A DNA stretch of 64,000 nucleotides from Flavobacterium sp. CS20 (GTDB lineage Bacteria > Bacteroidota > Bacteroidia > Flavobacteriales > Flavobacteriaceae), in the NCBI RefSeq assembly GCF_018080005.1, contig NZ_CP073015.1, positions 1,116,001-1,180,000 of the forward strand. The letters run 5' to 3'. The notes under the pieces were generated by a model. It worked only from the letters and a program-made list of their open reading frames with translations, did not search any database and was not told the DNA's origin. The stretch's first letter is position 1; each line of letters begins with the position of its first letter. The translations under genes and the position numbers were made by a program. Shown in pieces: positions 1-8,779 of the stretch.

Positions 1-87
1 TGTGAATTGGACTAATAAAATTATGGTATTTTGAGCACTTTCAAATCAAAATAATTTATTTGATAAGAAATGAGCTTTTTTAAGATA

Positions 88-186
88 CTAATGCATTAAT
101 AAAAGCAATTTTTGTAAGCTAATTTTATTTAACTCATTATCAAATAATTGTAATAGGGATAATATTATTTTTCTTCTGTAAAACAC
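88..186 (-). pseudogene. 5' remnant of a small gene of unknown function
   Basis: Reading leftwards from a GTG at 184-186, a 32-codon frame begins VFYRRKIILSLLQLF and continues with NELNKISLQKLL before a TAG at 88-90. The start resembles, from memory, the N-terminus of a family of accessory-island proteins found in Bacteroidota beside DUF488 genes; I cannot name it firmly. After the TAG the frame soon meets another stop. A promoter-like TAACTTTG lies just upstream (214-221), which supports the idea that this was once the 5' end of an expressed gene. It could also be a chance frame. Confidence 0.35.
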
Positions 187-213
187 TTGTGTTGGGTTTT
201 TCGAAATATAGGG

Positions 214-221
214 CAAAGTTA
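214..221 (-). promoter_or_regulatory. Putative Bacteroidota -7 promoter element
   Basis: On the minus strand this reads TAACTTTG, matching TAnnTTTG. It lies 28 nt upstream of the GTG of the short remnant gene at 88-186. I see no convincing -33 TTG at the right distance. Confidence 0.3.
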
Positions 222-317
222 GCGAAAACTATTTCTGTTTCTAAAATAAAGGCTCTAAATAGATATTATTGTTACTAAATTCCGTTCTACTCGGCTTTTA
301 GCGCTGGCTTTTCATTT

Positions 318-3300
318 TTATATATTCTTTTCTATCGTTGCAATTTCAGTCGGTTCAATGTCGTAAAGCTCGTAGATAATCGAGTTGATTTTGTTTTCGG
401 CTTTTCCCAACTCCGTTTTTAGTTGCTCCAATTCTTTTGTCAGTTGTATTTCTCGGTCAAAATTGTTTTCCGCTTTTGCTGTTTCCAACAATTCTTGGTA
501 ATCCGAACTTTTTTGTTTGTTAGAAATTATGCTTGAAACTAAATCAGCTACTTTTTCCTGAATTTCTTTTGTTGGATTAATAATTGGCAAATTCATTAAC
601 GGCTCTTTGTCCACTTGATATAAATCGCCTTGCATTTTTCCTTGATATTTCAACCAAAATGCAATTAGATTACTGTTTAATAAACCTGTTAAATATCTCT
701 GGTTTAAACGTTCCGTTTTGATTACGTTAAAAGTCAACATCACATAACAATCAAACTCTGTGTATGAAAACATTGGTCGTTTTGGGCATTTTCTCAACGA
801 AATTATTTTTCCGCCTTTTGAGAAGAATTTTTCATCTCTTGACCAATGCAAGTTGTAGTACTCAATTGAACCGCTTTTATTTTCCCTTCTATCTTCCATT
901 ATTGGGCGATATTTATCTAAATGCTCTAAAATATGTGGTTCCGGTTTTTTCCCTTTTGGCACATAGATTAACTCTTTAGAATATTTTTGGTTGTGATAAA
1001 AAACTTCAAAGTTTTCGGGTTCATATACAGGTTTTATATATTGACTGTGGTTTAAAACACCTCTATCAATTACAAAAACACCTTGTCCAACTTCAATCTT
1101 GTTATCTTCAATTTCTTTTTGAGTAAATTTGGAAATATTTCTTGAGTTTACAACATCAGGATTCGGCACTATACCTTGAGCAATTTCTTTTTTGTCAAAG
1201 GCAAAATTTTGTTTCGCTCTTATTTTTTCTAAAATTAAAGTTAGTTCAGCATTTACAAAATTAATAGGTTTATCTAAGTTTTCTTTTCTATCGATATTGG
1301 CTCTAAAATATTCGTATTTTTCATCTTTAACACGCTCTAAAAACAATTGTGCATCTTCGTGTTTTATTTTGCTGTCATTTACTTTTGAAAAGTTGAAGTT
1401 ATAGTTTTCATTATTTTCAGAACTTTTCATTATATAAATCATGGTTTGAATACCTGCCGAATCAAAAACCTTAAAATCGCCAAAATCTATGAATTCTGTG
1501 AGTTTTCCTTTGTTCAGCACTATGTTTCTAAATTTTGAAGCGCCTGAATTGGTAATCCAATTATTGGGTGCGATATAACCAATCAATCCATAATCTTTTT
1601 TAATGATGTTTAATGCCAAAGCACCAAAGAAATACCACAAATCCATTTTGCCTTGATAACAAGGATGGTCGTGTAAACCGTCAAAAGCTTGTCGGTTTGT
1701 GTATTCTTTAATATACGGCGGATTACCGATAACCACATCAAATCCGCCAGTAAATTCAGGCTCAAGAGCTTCATCAATAGTACAACACATTTTTTCGATG
1801 ATACTTTTTATAATTTTATCGTGTTGTGGTAATTGGTGTTTAGTTCTGTTGTTTTGTATATAAGTAATGGTGTTTTGTAATTGCTCTTCGTTCATTATTT
1901 CTTTTGGAGCACTATACTTTTGTTGCCACACGAGTTTGTATTCTTTTTCTTTATGCATGGGTTTATCCTGCAAGGAATCATGACCCCTTGCAATATCCCT
2001 TGCGTATCTTGAGTCATTTACTCTCTTTGCGGTGATTGATTTTATTTTTTGCATTATGGATGCAACTTCATTGATATCACAAGCAATTAACAGATGCATG
2101 TGGTCAGCACAAATATTATACGCCAGAACTTTAATTTTGTCTTTTTCAACAATTTCAGCAATGGTTTCTGTAATAATTAAATCTTCTTCTTTTGTGAAAT
2201 AGATGATGTTTGGGTATGGGTTTGTTCCCATCTCTCTTTTTTCTCTTACTTTATAATCCATCATCCTTTTGGATGTACGGCTGTCATGAACTGCCGTTGT
2301 AATGTGATATAGTTTTTTATCTTTTTCCTTAAAAACTTGGGGAAACTCTTTGTGCCAATCAAATTCACTTGTTAAAAGTGAGTTGCCACATTTTATGTTA
2401 TTGTTTAATTTGGAAAGTTTGCGGTCTTTTTTTGCGGTGCGAAGCCAAAGTGATAATTGGGCAATTTCAACACTTTCTTCGTTGATATCTACACCAAAAA
2501 GATTGTTTTCTAAAATGTTCTTGTCTGTATCGAACAATCTCAATGGTGAGTTTGTCAAGTCTGCAATGATGTCGTCTATTTTTTTATGCTCTTCAATCAA
2601 GTAATTTAATGCTTGATTTAAAAATGCTCCACTTCCGCAAGCTGGGTCAATTATTTTTAAATTTGTCAACCAATTTTTGTACTCGGTCAAGGTTGTGAAA
2701 AGCTTTTTACCTTTTACCGTTAGCGTCTTGTCTTTTTTTAGAAACGAATCGTCATATTCAATTTCTTCAATGTCGAGTTCTTTTCTTTTGTCAATGCAAA
2801 GTTTACCTATTGTATTGGCAACAATATAAGTTGTGATATATTTTGGTGTGTAAAAAACACCGTCTTTCTTTCGCTTTGTTCTTTTTTGGTCGGAAACTGT
2901 GCCCTCAATTTCTGCGGTTACTTCCTCAATTTCATTGAGTGAATGCTCAAAAATATGACCGAGAATATTTACGTCAACTTCTGTATTGAAATCGTAGGTT
3001 GATAGTTTCTTTAAATCGTCAATTAAAATGTCATCATCAATGTTTAGGTTGTTGAGCAATAAATCTTCATAAAACAATCCGCCATTGTATGCAGGAATAT
3101 TGTCAGGTTATTTTTTGCCTTTTCGACCAATGTTCATATATCCGAAATACTGCTTGAAAATTTCGTAAATTGGTTTGTAGGCATCTTCTTCTTTTAAGAT
3201 GTCAAAACGCTTGATGATTCGTGAAATTGAATTTGGTGGCAACAATCCGCTATCTTCAGCAAACAGGATAAACAGAAAACGATCTAAAAGTTTTTGCGAT

Positions 3301-3977
3301 TTTTTGAAAAGCAACAACTTATCATTGTCCGGATGATTTGCAATAAGGTTGTTGAACAGTTTTGTTTTAAAGTTGGAATAATCGTTGTAAAGTTCCTCAG
3401 AAATTTCCTTTTCGTGAAATTGCGTTTCTTTTTTAAGTTGTATGGGAAGATTTGAAAAAATACTTTCCTTATGAAGAATTAGGTACAGCAATTCAAATCG
3501 TTCCCTGTCGAGAAAAAACAAGTCAAACTCCTCAAATTCGGTAGAGTAATCAATGTAAAACCGAAGTTTTTGAAAATTTGAGGTTATGATGTATTTACAC
3601 TCTGGCTGATTGTTTTTATAGTTAAACGCTTGTTGCGTTATTTTTGTCAAGTCCTTTGTTTTTGTTGACTTCAACTCAATTACTGCAATTGCATTTTCAT
3701 CTTTAAGTATTGCACCGTCTGCTTTTTTTCCGTCCGTTTGGTTTTTAAATTCACGTTGTAAATCAAAATTTTCATCTGGTCGAAGTGTATAACCGAGAAC
3801 GTCAACAAATATTTCACGTAGAAATCCGTCTTGATATTCCTCTTCTTTGAGCGTTTTTATTTGCTCTATTTTTGTTGGATTGTAATTCAGTCGGAATGTT
3901 TGGAAAGCCTTTTCCAACTTTTCTTGGTCAAGATTTTTAAGGTGTTTTTGTATGACTGATTTCTGAAATATTGGCAT
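318..3977 (-). pseudogene. Type IIG (Eco57I-like) restriction-modification enzyme with embedded Y1 transposase-like domain, broken by one in-frame stop
   Basis: Two adjacent open frames (3108-3977 and 318-3077) are in the same reading frame, separated only by a TAA at 3108-3110 and nine codons. Read through, they give one protein of about 1,219 residues. The N-terminal part holds a PD-(D/E)xK nuclease-like site (D87, E101-L-K103). The junction encodes the motif PAYNGGLF, conserved in this family, directly after the stop. Then follow the N6-adenine methylase motifs DPACGSGAFL and NPPYI, and a C-terminal target-recognition region. Between these two methylase motifs, at about 1752-2327, lies an in-frame insert of about 190 residues with the HUH signature DHMHLL and a downstream TYIQNN tyrosine, as in IS200/REP-associated Y1 transposases. 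The single stop makes the gene a probable pseudogene, unless it is read through or is a sequencing error. The gene starts at the ATG at 3977. Confidence 0.85.
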
Positions 3978-4248
3978 TTATTTTCGGTTGTTTTTTCTTT
4001 CACAAGATACATTTTTTCGAGCATTGGTAAAAACAACTCTTTTGGTTTTTCGACCTTGGGTTTTAACTTAGGCAAAAAACCAAATGTATTTAACCGTGAG
4101 GTTAGCTTTTTAGCTTCAAACTAACCTAAAATTATACCACTATAAATCAATCATTTATATTTTATTCGAAGTTTCAACTTTCAATCCTAAATTTACTCAT
4201 TTTACGTTAGCCGAGGGACTAAAGTTTCTATGAGTCTATGAGGGATTG

Positions 4249-4384
4249 TTGCCAACGGTTCGCGTGTATGAGAAGTAGCGGATTTTAAAGCACTACACTT
4301 TCGGTCTGGCACTGACTTTTATTAAAAGCACTGACCTTTGATTTAGCACTGAAACCGCTATTTCTTATACACGCTGTTAGCCAC
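4249..4384. repeat. Palindromic attC-like element 1
   Basis: Two 20-nt arms, 4262-4281 (GCGTGTATGAGAAGTAGCGG) and 4355-4374, are complementary at 18 positions. They enclose a 73-nt loop containing four copies of GCACT. The outer ends are GCCAAC on the left (4251-4256) and GTTAGCCAC on the right (4376-4384). The element is homologous along its length to the one at 7178-7315. Its right-hand end GTTAGCCAC is the exact reverse complement of GTGGCTAAC at 7178-7186, the pairing expected for an integron cassette and its own attC. The stop codon of the membrane-protein gene lies inside the right-hand core. Confidence 0.75.
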
Positions 4385-5243
4385 TGGCTTTTTCTTTTTT
4401 GCTTATTAGTTTCACGTATTCTTTCAAGTTAGTTTCATCATAAAATACTCTTTTATCGAAGCGTTCCATTATTCTATTTAGTCGATTAATATTTAGATTA
4501 GCTCTTTGCCTAATGTACCGTTTAACTTTCTTAACTTTTTCTTTTTTGACAGTCATAAAATCAAGTCTTATAAAGTATGATTCGTAAATGCTGTAAAGCG
4601 ATAGGCAGTATAAAAAAGGCAAAAACAAAATTGTAAGCAATATCGGTAAAATGAACGAGTGTAATGTTCCTAATTTGAAAAAATCAGAATATCCATTAGC
4701 CATTTTATAGATTGAATATATTAATAGTGCGAAACCAAAAATTGTCATTAAATTCGTCAGTAATTTTGCCACTTTTGCATTCTTTGAATCTAATTCAGCA
4801 ACCGCTTGTAACATTACAATAAAAATCAAAATGGGAAGTAAAATTAGTTCTGTTAATAAGCTGAAATTATAAAAGTTAATTACAAATTCCAGAATCGCAA
4901 TCACTTTTATGGTATCGATAATAATTGATTTAAAATAATTACTGTCTTTAGCTTTGTTTAGGCTAAAACCTAAAACAAAGCCAACCGAAAAAAGCCAAAA
5001 AATAGAATCTTTTATATCAGCTGAAGTCCAAAACCCTAATGATTTTAAAAGAGCGAATACTCCAAACAAGTAAAGTCCTAAAGCTAAATAAATTGCAAGA
5101 AAATATTTGCCAAAAAGTAATTTTACAACATCCGCCAATGAATTTCTCATTGACTTTTGTGTTAGTACAAAAATCATAAAAATCCCAAGCCAAATTAATA
5201 ATGAGATTTCTCTGTTGCTAAATATTTCTTGTAGTCTGCTCAA
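4377..5243 (-). CDS. Polytopic membrane protein of unknown function
   Basis: The 288-residue product has about seven hydrophobic segments (roughly residues 13-27, 45-67, 82-95, 110-145, 158-180, 192-218) and a strongly basic C-terminal tail rich in KK and RR, presumably cytoplasmic. I do not recognise a family. The start is a TTG at 5241-5243, three bases after the stop of the HEPN-like gene, so the two are almost certainly co-transcribed and probably coupled in translation. The stop codon sits within the core of the palindromic element at 4376-4384, a compact arrangement like that of integron cassettes. Its partner suggests a membrane effector or sensor in an accessory, possibly defensive, two-gene unit; this is inference. 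Confidence 0.7.
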   Translation of the reverse strand: MSRLQEIFSNREISLLIWLGIFMIFVLTQKSMRNSLADVVKLLFGKYFLAIYLALGLYLFGVFALLKSLGFWTSADIKDSIFWLFSVGFVLGFSLNKAKDSNYFKSIIIDTIKVIAILEFVINFYNFSLLTELILLPILIFIVMLQAVAELDSKNAKVAKLLTNLMTIFGFALLIYSIYKMANGYSDFFKLGTLHSFILPILLTILFLPFLYCLSLYSIYESYFIRLDFMTVKKEKVKKVKRYIRQRANLNINRLNRIMERFDKRVFYDETNLKEYVKLISKKEKASG

Positions 5244-5246
5244 ATA

Positions 5247-5783
5247 TTAAAAATGTGTAAGTATTGATTTTATTACTTGATTTGCATTTCTGAAATTTTC
5301 TTCTTGTAGGTCAATCTGCATAAAGTTTTTTAATCCGTGAAAAAGATTATTTCGATATCTAAAAACTATAATTGAGAGTGCTAAAACTATATCGGAAGTT
5401 ACATTGTCATTACTCAAAAGGACGTTTGCAACAAATTCTTTTCTATCTCCATTTCTAAAGTTCAGATGTTCAAATCGTCCATTAGTTGTTCCATTTTCCG
5501 TATATCTATTTTTAAAATATTGAAAATTTTCTTGAAAGTCAGCAATTTGAAATTCGACTGGATTTAGTCTTTGGTCTAAACGATTAACATTGCAATGATT
5601 TCCGCAAACCAAATTTTCGAAGATGTTCCAAAGTAGAGAAAAGTCTTTAATATTTGTTAGTTCTTCTTCGGTGAAGTTTGTTCCGTATTTTTCGTTTATC
5701 CATTCAATCATTATAGTTCGGATTTTTGTATTATACTGATATAGGTTGACTCTTTTTTGGTTATTGATTAGATTATCGATCAA
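5247..5783 (-). CDS. HEPN-like (apea-like) domain protein
   Basis: The 178-residue protein ends with FRYRNNLFHGLK (about residues 141-152). This contains R144-N-N-L-F-H149, the R-x4-H signature of HEPN ribonucleases and matching the apea-like HEPN pattern. The rest is not recognised. The frame opens with a TTG at 5783; an ATG at codon 25 (MIEWINEKYG) is an equally possible start. The IS3 element ends only about 80 bp upstream, so promoter or 5' sequence may have been changed by the insertion. With the membrane protein three bases downstream it forms a two-gene unit inside one cassette. HEPN proteins are often RNases of toxin-antitoxin or phage-defence systems; the role here is inferred. Confidence 0.6.
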   Translation of the reverse strand: MIDNLINNQKRVNLYQYNTKIRTIMIEWINEKYGTNFTEEELTNIKDFSLLWNIFENLVCGNHCNVNRLDQRLNPVEFQIADFQENFQYFKNRYTENGTTNGRFEHLNFRNGDRKEFVANVLLSNDNVTSDIVLALSIIVFRYRNNLFHGLKNFMQIDLQEENFRNANQVIKSILTHF

Positions 5784-5858
5784 AAGTTATTTCCAATTTT
5801 TTTTCTCTGCTTTTTGAATGAAATTTCAAAAAAATTAGAATAACTTTTTACTTTGTGC

Positions 5859-6737
5859 TCATATTTTAATTTCCTGTAAATTTAAGTTATTTTTTCTATA
5901 CGACTTGTATTTGATGTTCGGATTTAAATGAACCTCTGCTGGTTTTCTAAGGTCGAGACTAAAATGCGTTCTTAGGTTATTATAAATATATACAGCTTGA
6001 TGAGTCATATCTCTAGCTATTTCAGTGTTTTTGATGGTTTGCTTTAAACCATATTCATATTTAAGAGTTCTGTTAATTCTTTCAGCTACAGCATTTTCAT
6101 AAGGGTCGTATTGTTCGGTCATGCTCATTGTAATGCCATTGTTTTCAGCAAAGCTTGTGTATTTAGGATTACAATACTGGAAGCCTCTATCGGAATGATG
6201 AATGAGTTCTTGGTTAGGGTACTTTCTGTTTTTAATAGCCATAGCGAGTGCATCTTTGCAAAGCGATGTTCTCATATGGTTGTCGAGTTTATAACCCATA
6301 ATTTGTTTAGAATAGGCGTCTGTAACCAAGGCGAGATAGTTGTGTCCGTTTTGCGTTTTAATATAAGTGATGTCGCTTACCCAGAGTTGTTCAGGTCTTC
6401 TGGGAACTTGGTCTTTTACAAGGTTTTTATATTTTTTGTACATGTGGTTAGAGTTAGTTGTGGTGATGTAATTTTTACTTTTTGGAACAAGTAGATTATT
6501 GTGTTTTAAAAAACGATAGAACTTGTCTCTACCTATCTTAATATCGGTATCTATGAAGTCTTGTTTCAATTCAGCATATAGCTTGATACCACCTGTTTTA
6601 GAGCCAACTTTCTTACGGTAATCTTTAACCATTTTAATTAGTTTTTGATGGTCTATTTGTTGTTTTTGTTGGGCTTTAAGTCGTTTGTAGAAGGCTTGTT
6701 TAGTGATCCCAAAACATCCATAGAGCCATTTTCTTTT
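5859..6737 (-). CDS. IS3-family transposase OrfB (integrase core), made by -1 frameshift
   Basis: This is the catalytic half of the transposase, with a DDE integrase core: D in WVSDITYIKT, D in IHHSDRGFQY and E in ENAVAERINRTL. An ATG at 6632 opens a 257-residue frame. The coding sequence, however, continues upstream in the same phase (KWLYGCFGITKQAFYKRLKA) to the AAAAG slippery site at 6733-6737, so the functional product is an OrfAB fusion made by programmed -1 frameshifting. The protein cuts and joins the IS ends. No lesion is visible. Confidence 0.88.
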   Translation of the reverse strand, partial: KRKWLYGCFGITKQAFYKRLKAQQKQQIDHQKLIKMVKDYRKKVGSKTGGIKLYAELKQDFIDTDIKIGRDKFYRFLKHNNLLVPKSKNYITTTNSNHMYKKYKNLVKDQVPRRPEQLWVSDITYIKTQNGHNYLALVTDAYSKQIMGYKLDNHMRTSLCKDALAMAIKNRKYPNQELIHHSDRGFQYCNPKYTSFAENNGITMSMTEQYDPYENAVAERINRTLKYEYGLKQTIKNTEIARDMTHQAVYIYNNLRTHFSLDLRKPAEVHLNPNIKYKSYRKNNLNLQEIKI

Positions 6738-7111
6738 ATACGGTCTTTCTTCTTTCGCTCTATCTCTTTTGCTAATGTTTTGGGCAACGACTTTTTTGCC
6801 ATATCCATTCCTGTAATGAGTTCCATATCAGCAATGATGTCTTGCTGAAAGTCTTTAACGAACTCCAGTTCTTCGATCTTTTCTTTTAATTTCTTGATTT
6901 CTTGATTTTTACTCATACCTATTTTTTGTTGGGCTAAGGTACTATAAATTCTTAGCCAGTAGGAAATAGTTGTCCGAGGAACGTCATATTTCTTTGAGGC
7001 GACTTTTCTTGAGAGCTGACCGTTTACGATTTGGTCAACAACTAATAATTTGGTTTCTAAAGTTACTTTTTGGTAGCTTTTTTTTCGCCGTTGTTCTTTT
7101 TTTGATTTCAT
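6653..7111 (-). CDS. IS3-family transposase OrfA (helix-turn-helix)
   Basis: The 152-residue protein has an N-terminal helix-turn-helix (about residues 15-60, including VASKKYDVPRTTISYWL), followed by a leucine/glutamate-rich coiled coil (about residues 75-110), as usual for OrfA of the IS150 group. It binds the IS ends and is translated on its own or as the N-terminal part of OrfAB. It overlaps the upstream part of orfB in the -1 frame. The start is the ATG at 7111, just inside the right-hand inverted repeat. Confidence 0.88.
   Translation of the reverse strand: MKSKKEQRRKKSYQKVTLETKLLVVDQIVNGQLSRKVASKKYDVPRTTISYWLRIYSTLAQQKIGMSKNQEIKKLKEKIEELEFVKDFQQDIIADMELITGMDMAKKSLPKTLAKEIERKKKDRIKENGSMDVLGSLNKPSTNDLKPNKNNK
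6733..6737 (-). other. Programmed -1 frameshift site of the IS3 element
   Basis: On the minus strand the sequence A-AAA-GAA-AAT-GGC in the orfA frame contains AAAAG, the slippery motif common in IS3 elements. A shift of -1 here enters the frame encoding KWLYGCFGITK, which continues without a stop into orfB. Confidence 0.65.
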
Positions 7112-7177
7112 AAGTGACTATAATTAATGGTTTAATTTTTAGTCAACCTATTTCAGGAAATTACATTTTTTAAGCTT

Positions 7178-7315
7178 GTGGCTAACGGTTTGCGTATATG
7201 ACTTGTGGCGGTTTTCGAAGCACTTTCTTGTCGGCTTGCAACAAATTGACTTAAAAGCACAAAGCTTGAATTTATCACTTTCCCCGCCATAAGTTATATA
7301 CGCTGTTGTGCTTAG
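7178..7315. repeat. Palindromic attC-like element 2
   Basis: Arms at 7192-7211 (GCGTATATGACTTGTGGCGG) and 7284-7303 are complementary at 18 of 20 positions and enclose a 72-nt loop resembling that of element 1. The left core is GTGGCTAAC (7178-7186) and the right core is GTTGTGCTTAG (7305-7315). The left core pairs with GTTAGCCAC at the right end of element 1. The right core pairs with TAAGCACAAC at 8780-8789, at the far end of the K+ channel unit. The stop codon of the 240-residue protein lies inside the right core. Confidence 0.75.
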
Positions 7316-8034
7316 TTTTTTATATTAAATTGACTAAAGTAAACGTATTCAGGATTAAATTCTTGGTCAAATTTATCTTCCTTCATTAATAAAAGTTTCA
7401 GCAGTGATATCAAATTAATTATAGGAACAATTACTGTCCAACACAACAAAATCGAAAGGACTGTATAACCTGGTGATTTCAAATAAGCCCATTGAAAACC
7501 TAACAAAGGAATTGCAAGTAATACAGCAGTATTTTTTGACTTTCTCTTGTTTTTCGCTATTTCTAGATTTTGCTCAATGTGATTTTTAATATCATTGTTG
7601 AACTTGTCCATGAGTCTTACAAATTCATTTCGTCTTTCTTCTAGGTAGTCAACACTTTTTTCTTTATAATCATCGTCAACTAAAGCACTTCCATGATTGA
7701 ATTTGTCGTTGTATTGATTAATTAGTTCTGTTATGTCATTAATCTCACTTAGCGTTTGATTTCCATTGAATTCTATATTAGAAATTACCAAGTCGGTTAA
7801 TTCAATCAGTCTTGATATATTTCCTTTGTTCGTTGAAACAAACTTCACTTTATTAATTTCTTTGATACTTTTTACAACGTCACTATCAGATGGTTTTATT
7901 CTCCCTGAATAGTCACTTGCACCTTTTACTGCATAATAATTAGCACCTTTTAAAATTGAATTTGCACCTGCTCTTCCAAATTCACGACCAAATTGTCTTG
8001 CAAGACCACTTACTACGTCATTAAGTATGTTCAT
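7312..8034 (-). CDS. Uncharacterised protein with C-terminal TM2-like membrane domain
   Basis: The protein has 240 residues. The first half is soluble and contains a glycine-rich start (SGLARQFGREFGRAGANSI). The middle (about residues 60-165) is predicted helical and charged. The C-terminus (about 168-222) has two hydrophobic segments separated by a short turn, LLGFQWAYLKSPGY then LCWTVIVPIINLISLLKLL, which recalls the TM2 domain. It starts two bases after the channel gene ends, so the two form an operon within one cassette. It may be a partner or modulator of the channel; no function is known. Confidence 0.65.
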   Translation of the reverse strand: MNILNDVVSGLARQFGREFGRAGANSILKGANYYAVKGASDYSGRIKPSDSDVVKSIKEINKVKFVSTNKGNISRLIELTDLVISNIEFNGNQTLSEINDITELINQYNDKFNHGSALVDDDYKEKSVDYLEERRNEFVRLMDKFNNDIKNHIEQNLEIAKNKRKSKNTAVLLAIPLLGFQWAYLKSPGYTVLSILLCWTVIVPIINLISLLKLLLMKEDKFDQEFNPEYVYFSQFNIKN

Positions 8035-8036
8035 TT

Positions 8037-8762
8037 TTAATTGTTTTTATTGAGTTTCTCTTTTTCTATTTCTCTAGCTTTTGATAAAGCACTAGCAACG
8101 AGTCCTGCTGGAATAGTTACAATACCTACACCAATTAGTAAAATAAAAAATGTAAATATTTTTCCACCTACAGTAATTGGATAAACATCTCCATAGCCAA
8201 CAGTCGTTAGTGTTACGACAGCCCACCATCCACTATGTATAACAGAGGAAAATAGCTCAGGTTGTGCTTCGTTTTCGAAGTAATAAATACCTGCAGAAGC
8301 TAGAAAAATAAATATTGCTGTAACTATGAGAAATAAAACCATTTCTTCTTTTACTATTCCTTTTGCAATATGAAATCGTTTCATAGCCTTATTGTATCGA
8401 ACAAGTTTCAAGGTTCTAAATATTCTAAAAACCCTGAATGCTCTTAAAGCTCTAAGGTCATACGCTGTTCTTAAGTAAAAGGGAAAGATTGCTAAAAAGT
8501 CTATTAGCCCGTAAAAGCTAAAAATATATTTCAAAGGCTTTTTAGCAACATAAATTCTTAAAATGTACTCAAGAGTAAAAATTGAAACGCAAATTATTTC
8601 AAAAGTGGCAAGAAAATCTATCGTTTTTTTTGAGTTGTCTGGTAATGTCTCAACTGTAAAAGCTATAAGGGAAGCAAGTATCAAAAACTGAATGAAATAG
8701 TCAAAAATCTTACCCTTCCTTGTGGTATTATCTTCTACTATTTTTCGAATTTTCTCTTTCAT
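8037..8762 (-). CDS. Voltage-gated potassium channel of the six-TM Kch/Kv type
   Basis: The 241-residue protein has the full layout of a small voltage-gated K+ channel subunit: S1 (about 22-40), S2-S3 (about 52-98), an S4 helix with arginine every third residue (R104 to R122, RALRAFRVFRIFRTLKLVR), S5 (about 141-162), a pore helix, the selectivity filter TVGYGD (187-192), and S6 (about 201-226). It would form a tetramer in the inner membrane. It is the first gene of its cassette, 27 nt from the cassette start, followed at once by the TM2-like gene. A K+ channel carried in a mobile cassette beside restriction and HEPN genes is notable; a role in membrane depolarisation or defence is speculation. 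Confidence 0.9.
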   Translation of the reverse strand: MKEKIRKIVEDNTTRKGKIFDYFIQFLILASLIAFTVETLPDNSKKTIDFLATFEIICVSIFTLEYILRIYVAKKPLKYIFSFYGLIDFLAIFPFYLRTAYDLRALRAFRVFRIFRTLKLVRYNKAMKRFHIAKGIVKEEMVLFLIVTAIFIFLASAGIYYFENEAQPELFSSVIHSGWWAVVTLTTVGYGDVYPITVGGKIFTFFILLIGVGIVTIPAGLVASALSKAREIEKEKLNKNN

Positions 8763-8779
8763 TCAGGGTTTTCTTAAAT

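Larger units (their letters stand above)
5864..7165 (-). mobile_element. IS3-family insertion sequence (IS150-like), about 1.3 kb
   Basis: The element carries overlapping orfA and orfB on the minus strand, with an AAAAG slippery site between them. The terminal inverted repeats share the core TAATTTCCTG: 5867-5876 at the left end and, inverted, CAGGAAATTA at 7154-7163 at the right end. The exact left boundary is uncertain because the orfB stop (5859-5861) lies a few bases outside the visible repeat. It is inserted between the start of its host cassette (GTTAGCCAC at 7178-7186, read leftwards) and the HEPN-like gene. Both frames look intact, so it may still be active. Confidence 0.85.

Noticed and set aside
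3887..4075. A 62-codon minus-strand frame beginning MPKLKPKVEKPKELFLP upstream of the type IIG gene
   Set aside because: It overlaps the start of the well-supported type IIG frame in another phase and its second half is clearly shadow sequence. The first 25 codons may be a remnant, but nothing supports it.
6111..6494. 127-codon plus-strand frame
   Set aside because: Antisense to the IS3 integrase core, whose catalytic residues are all present on the other strand.
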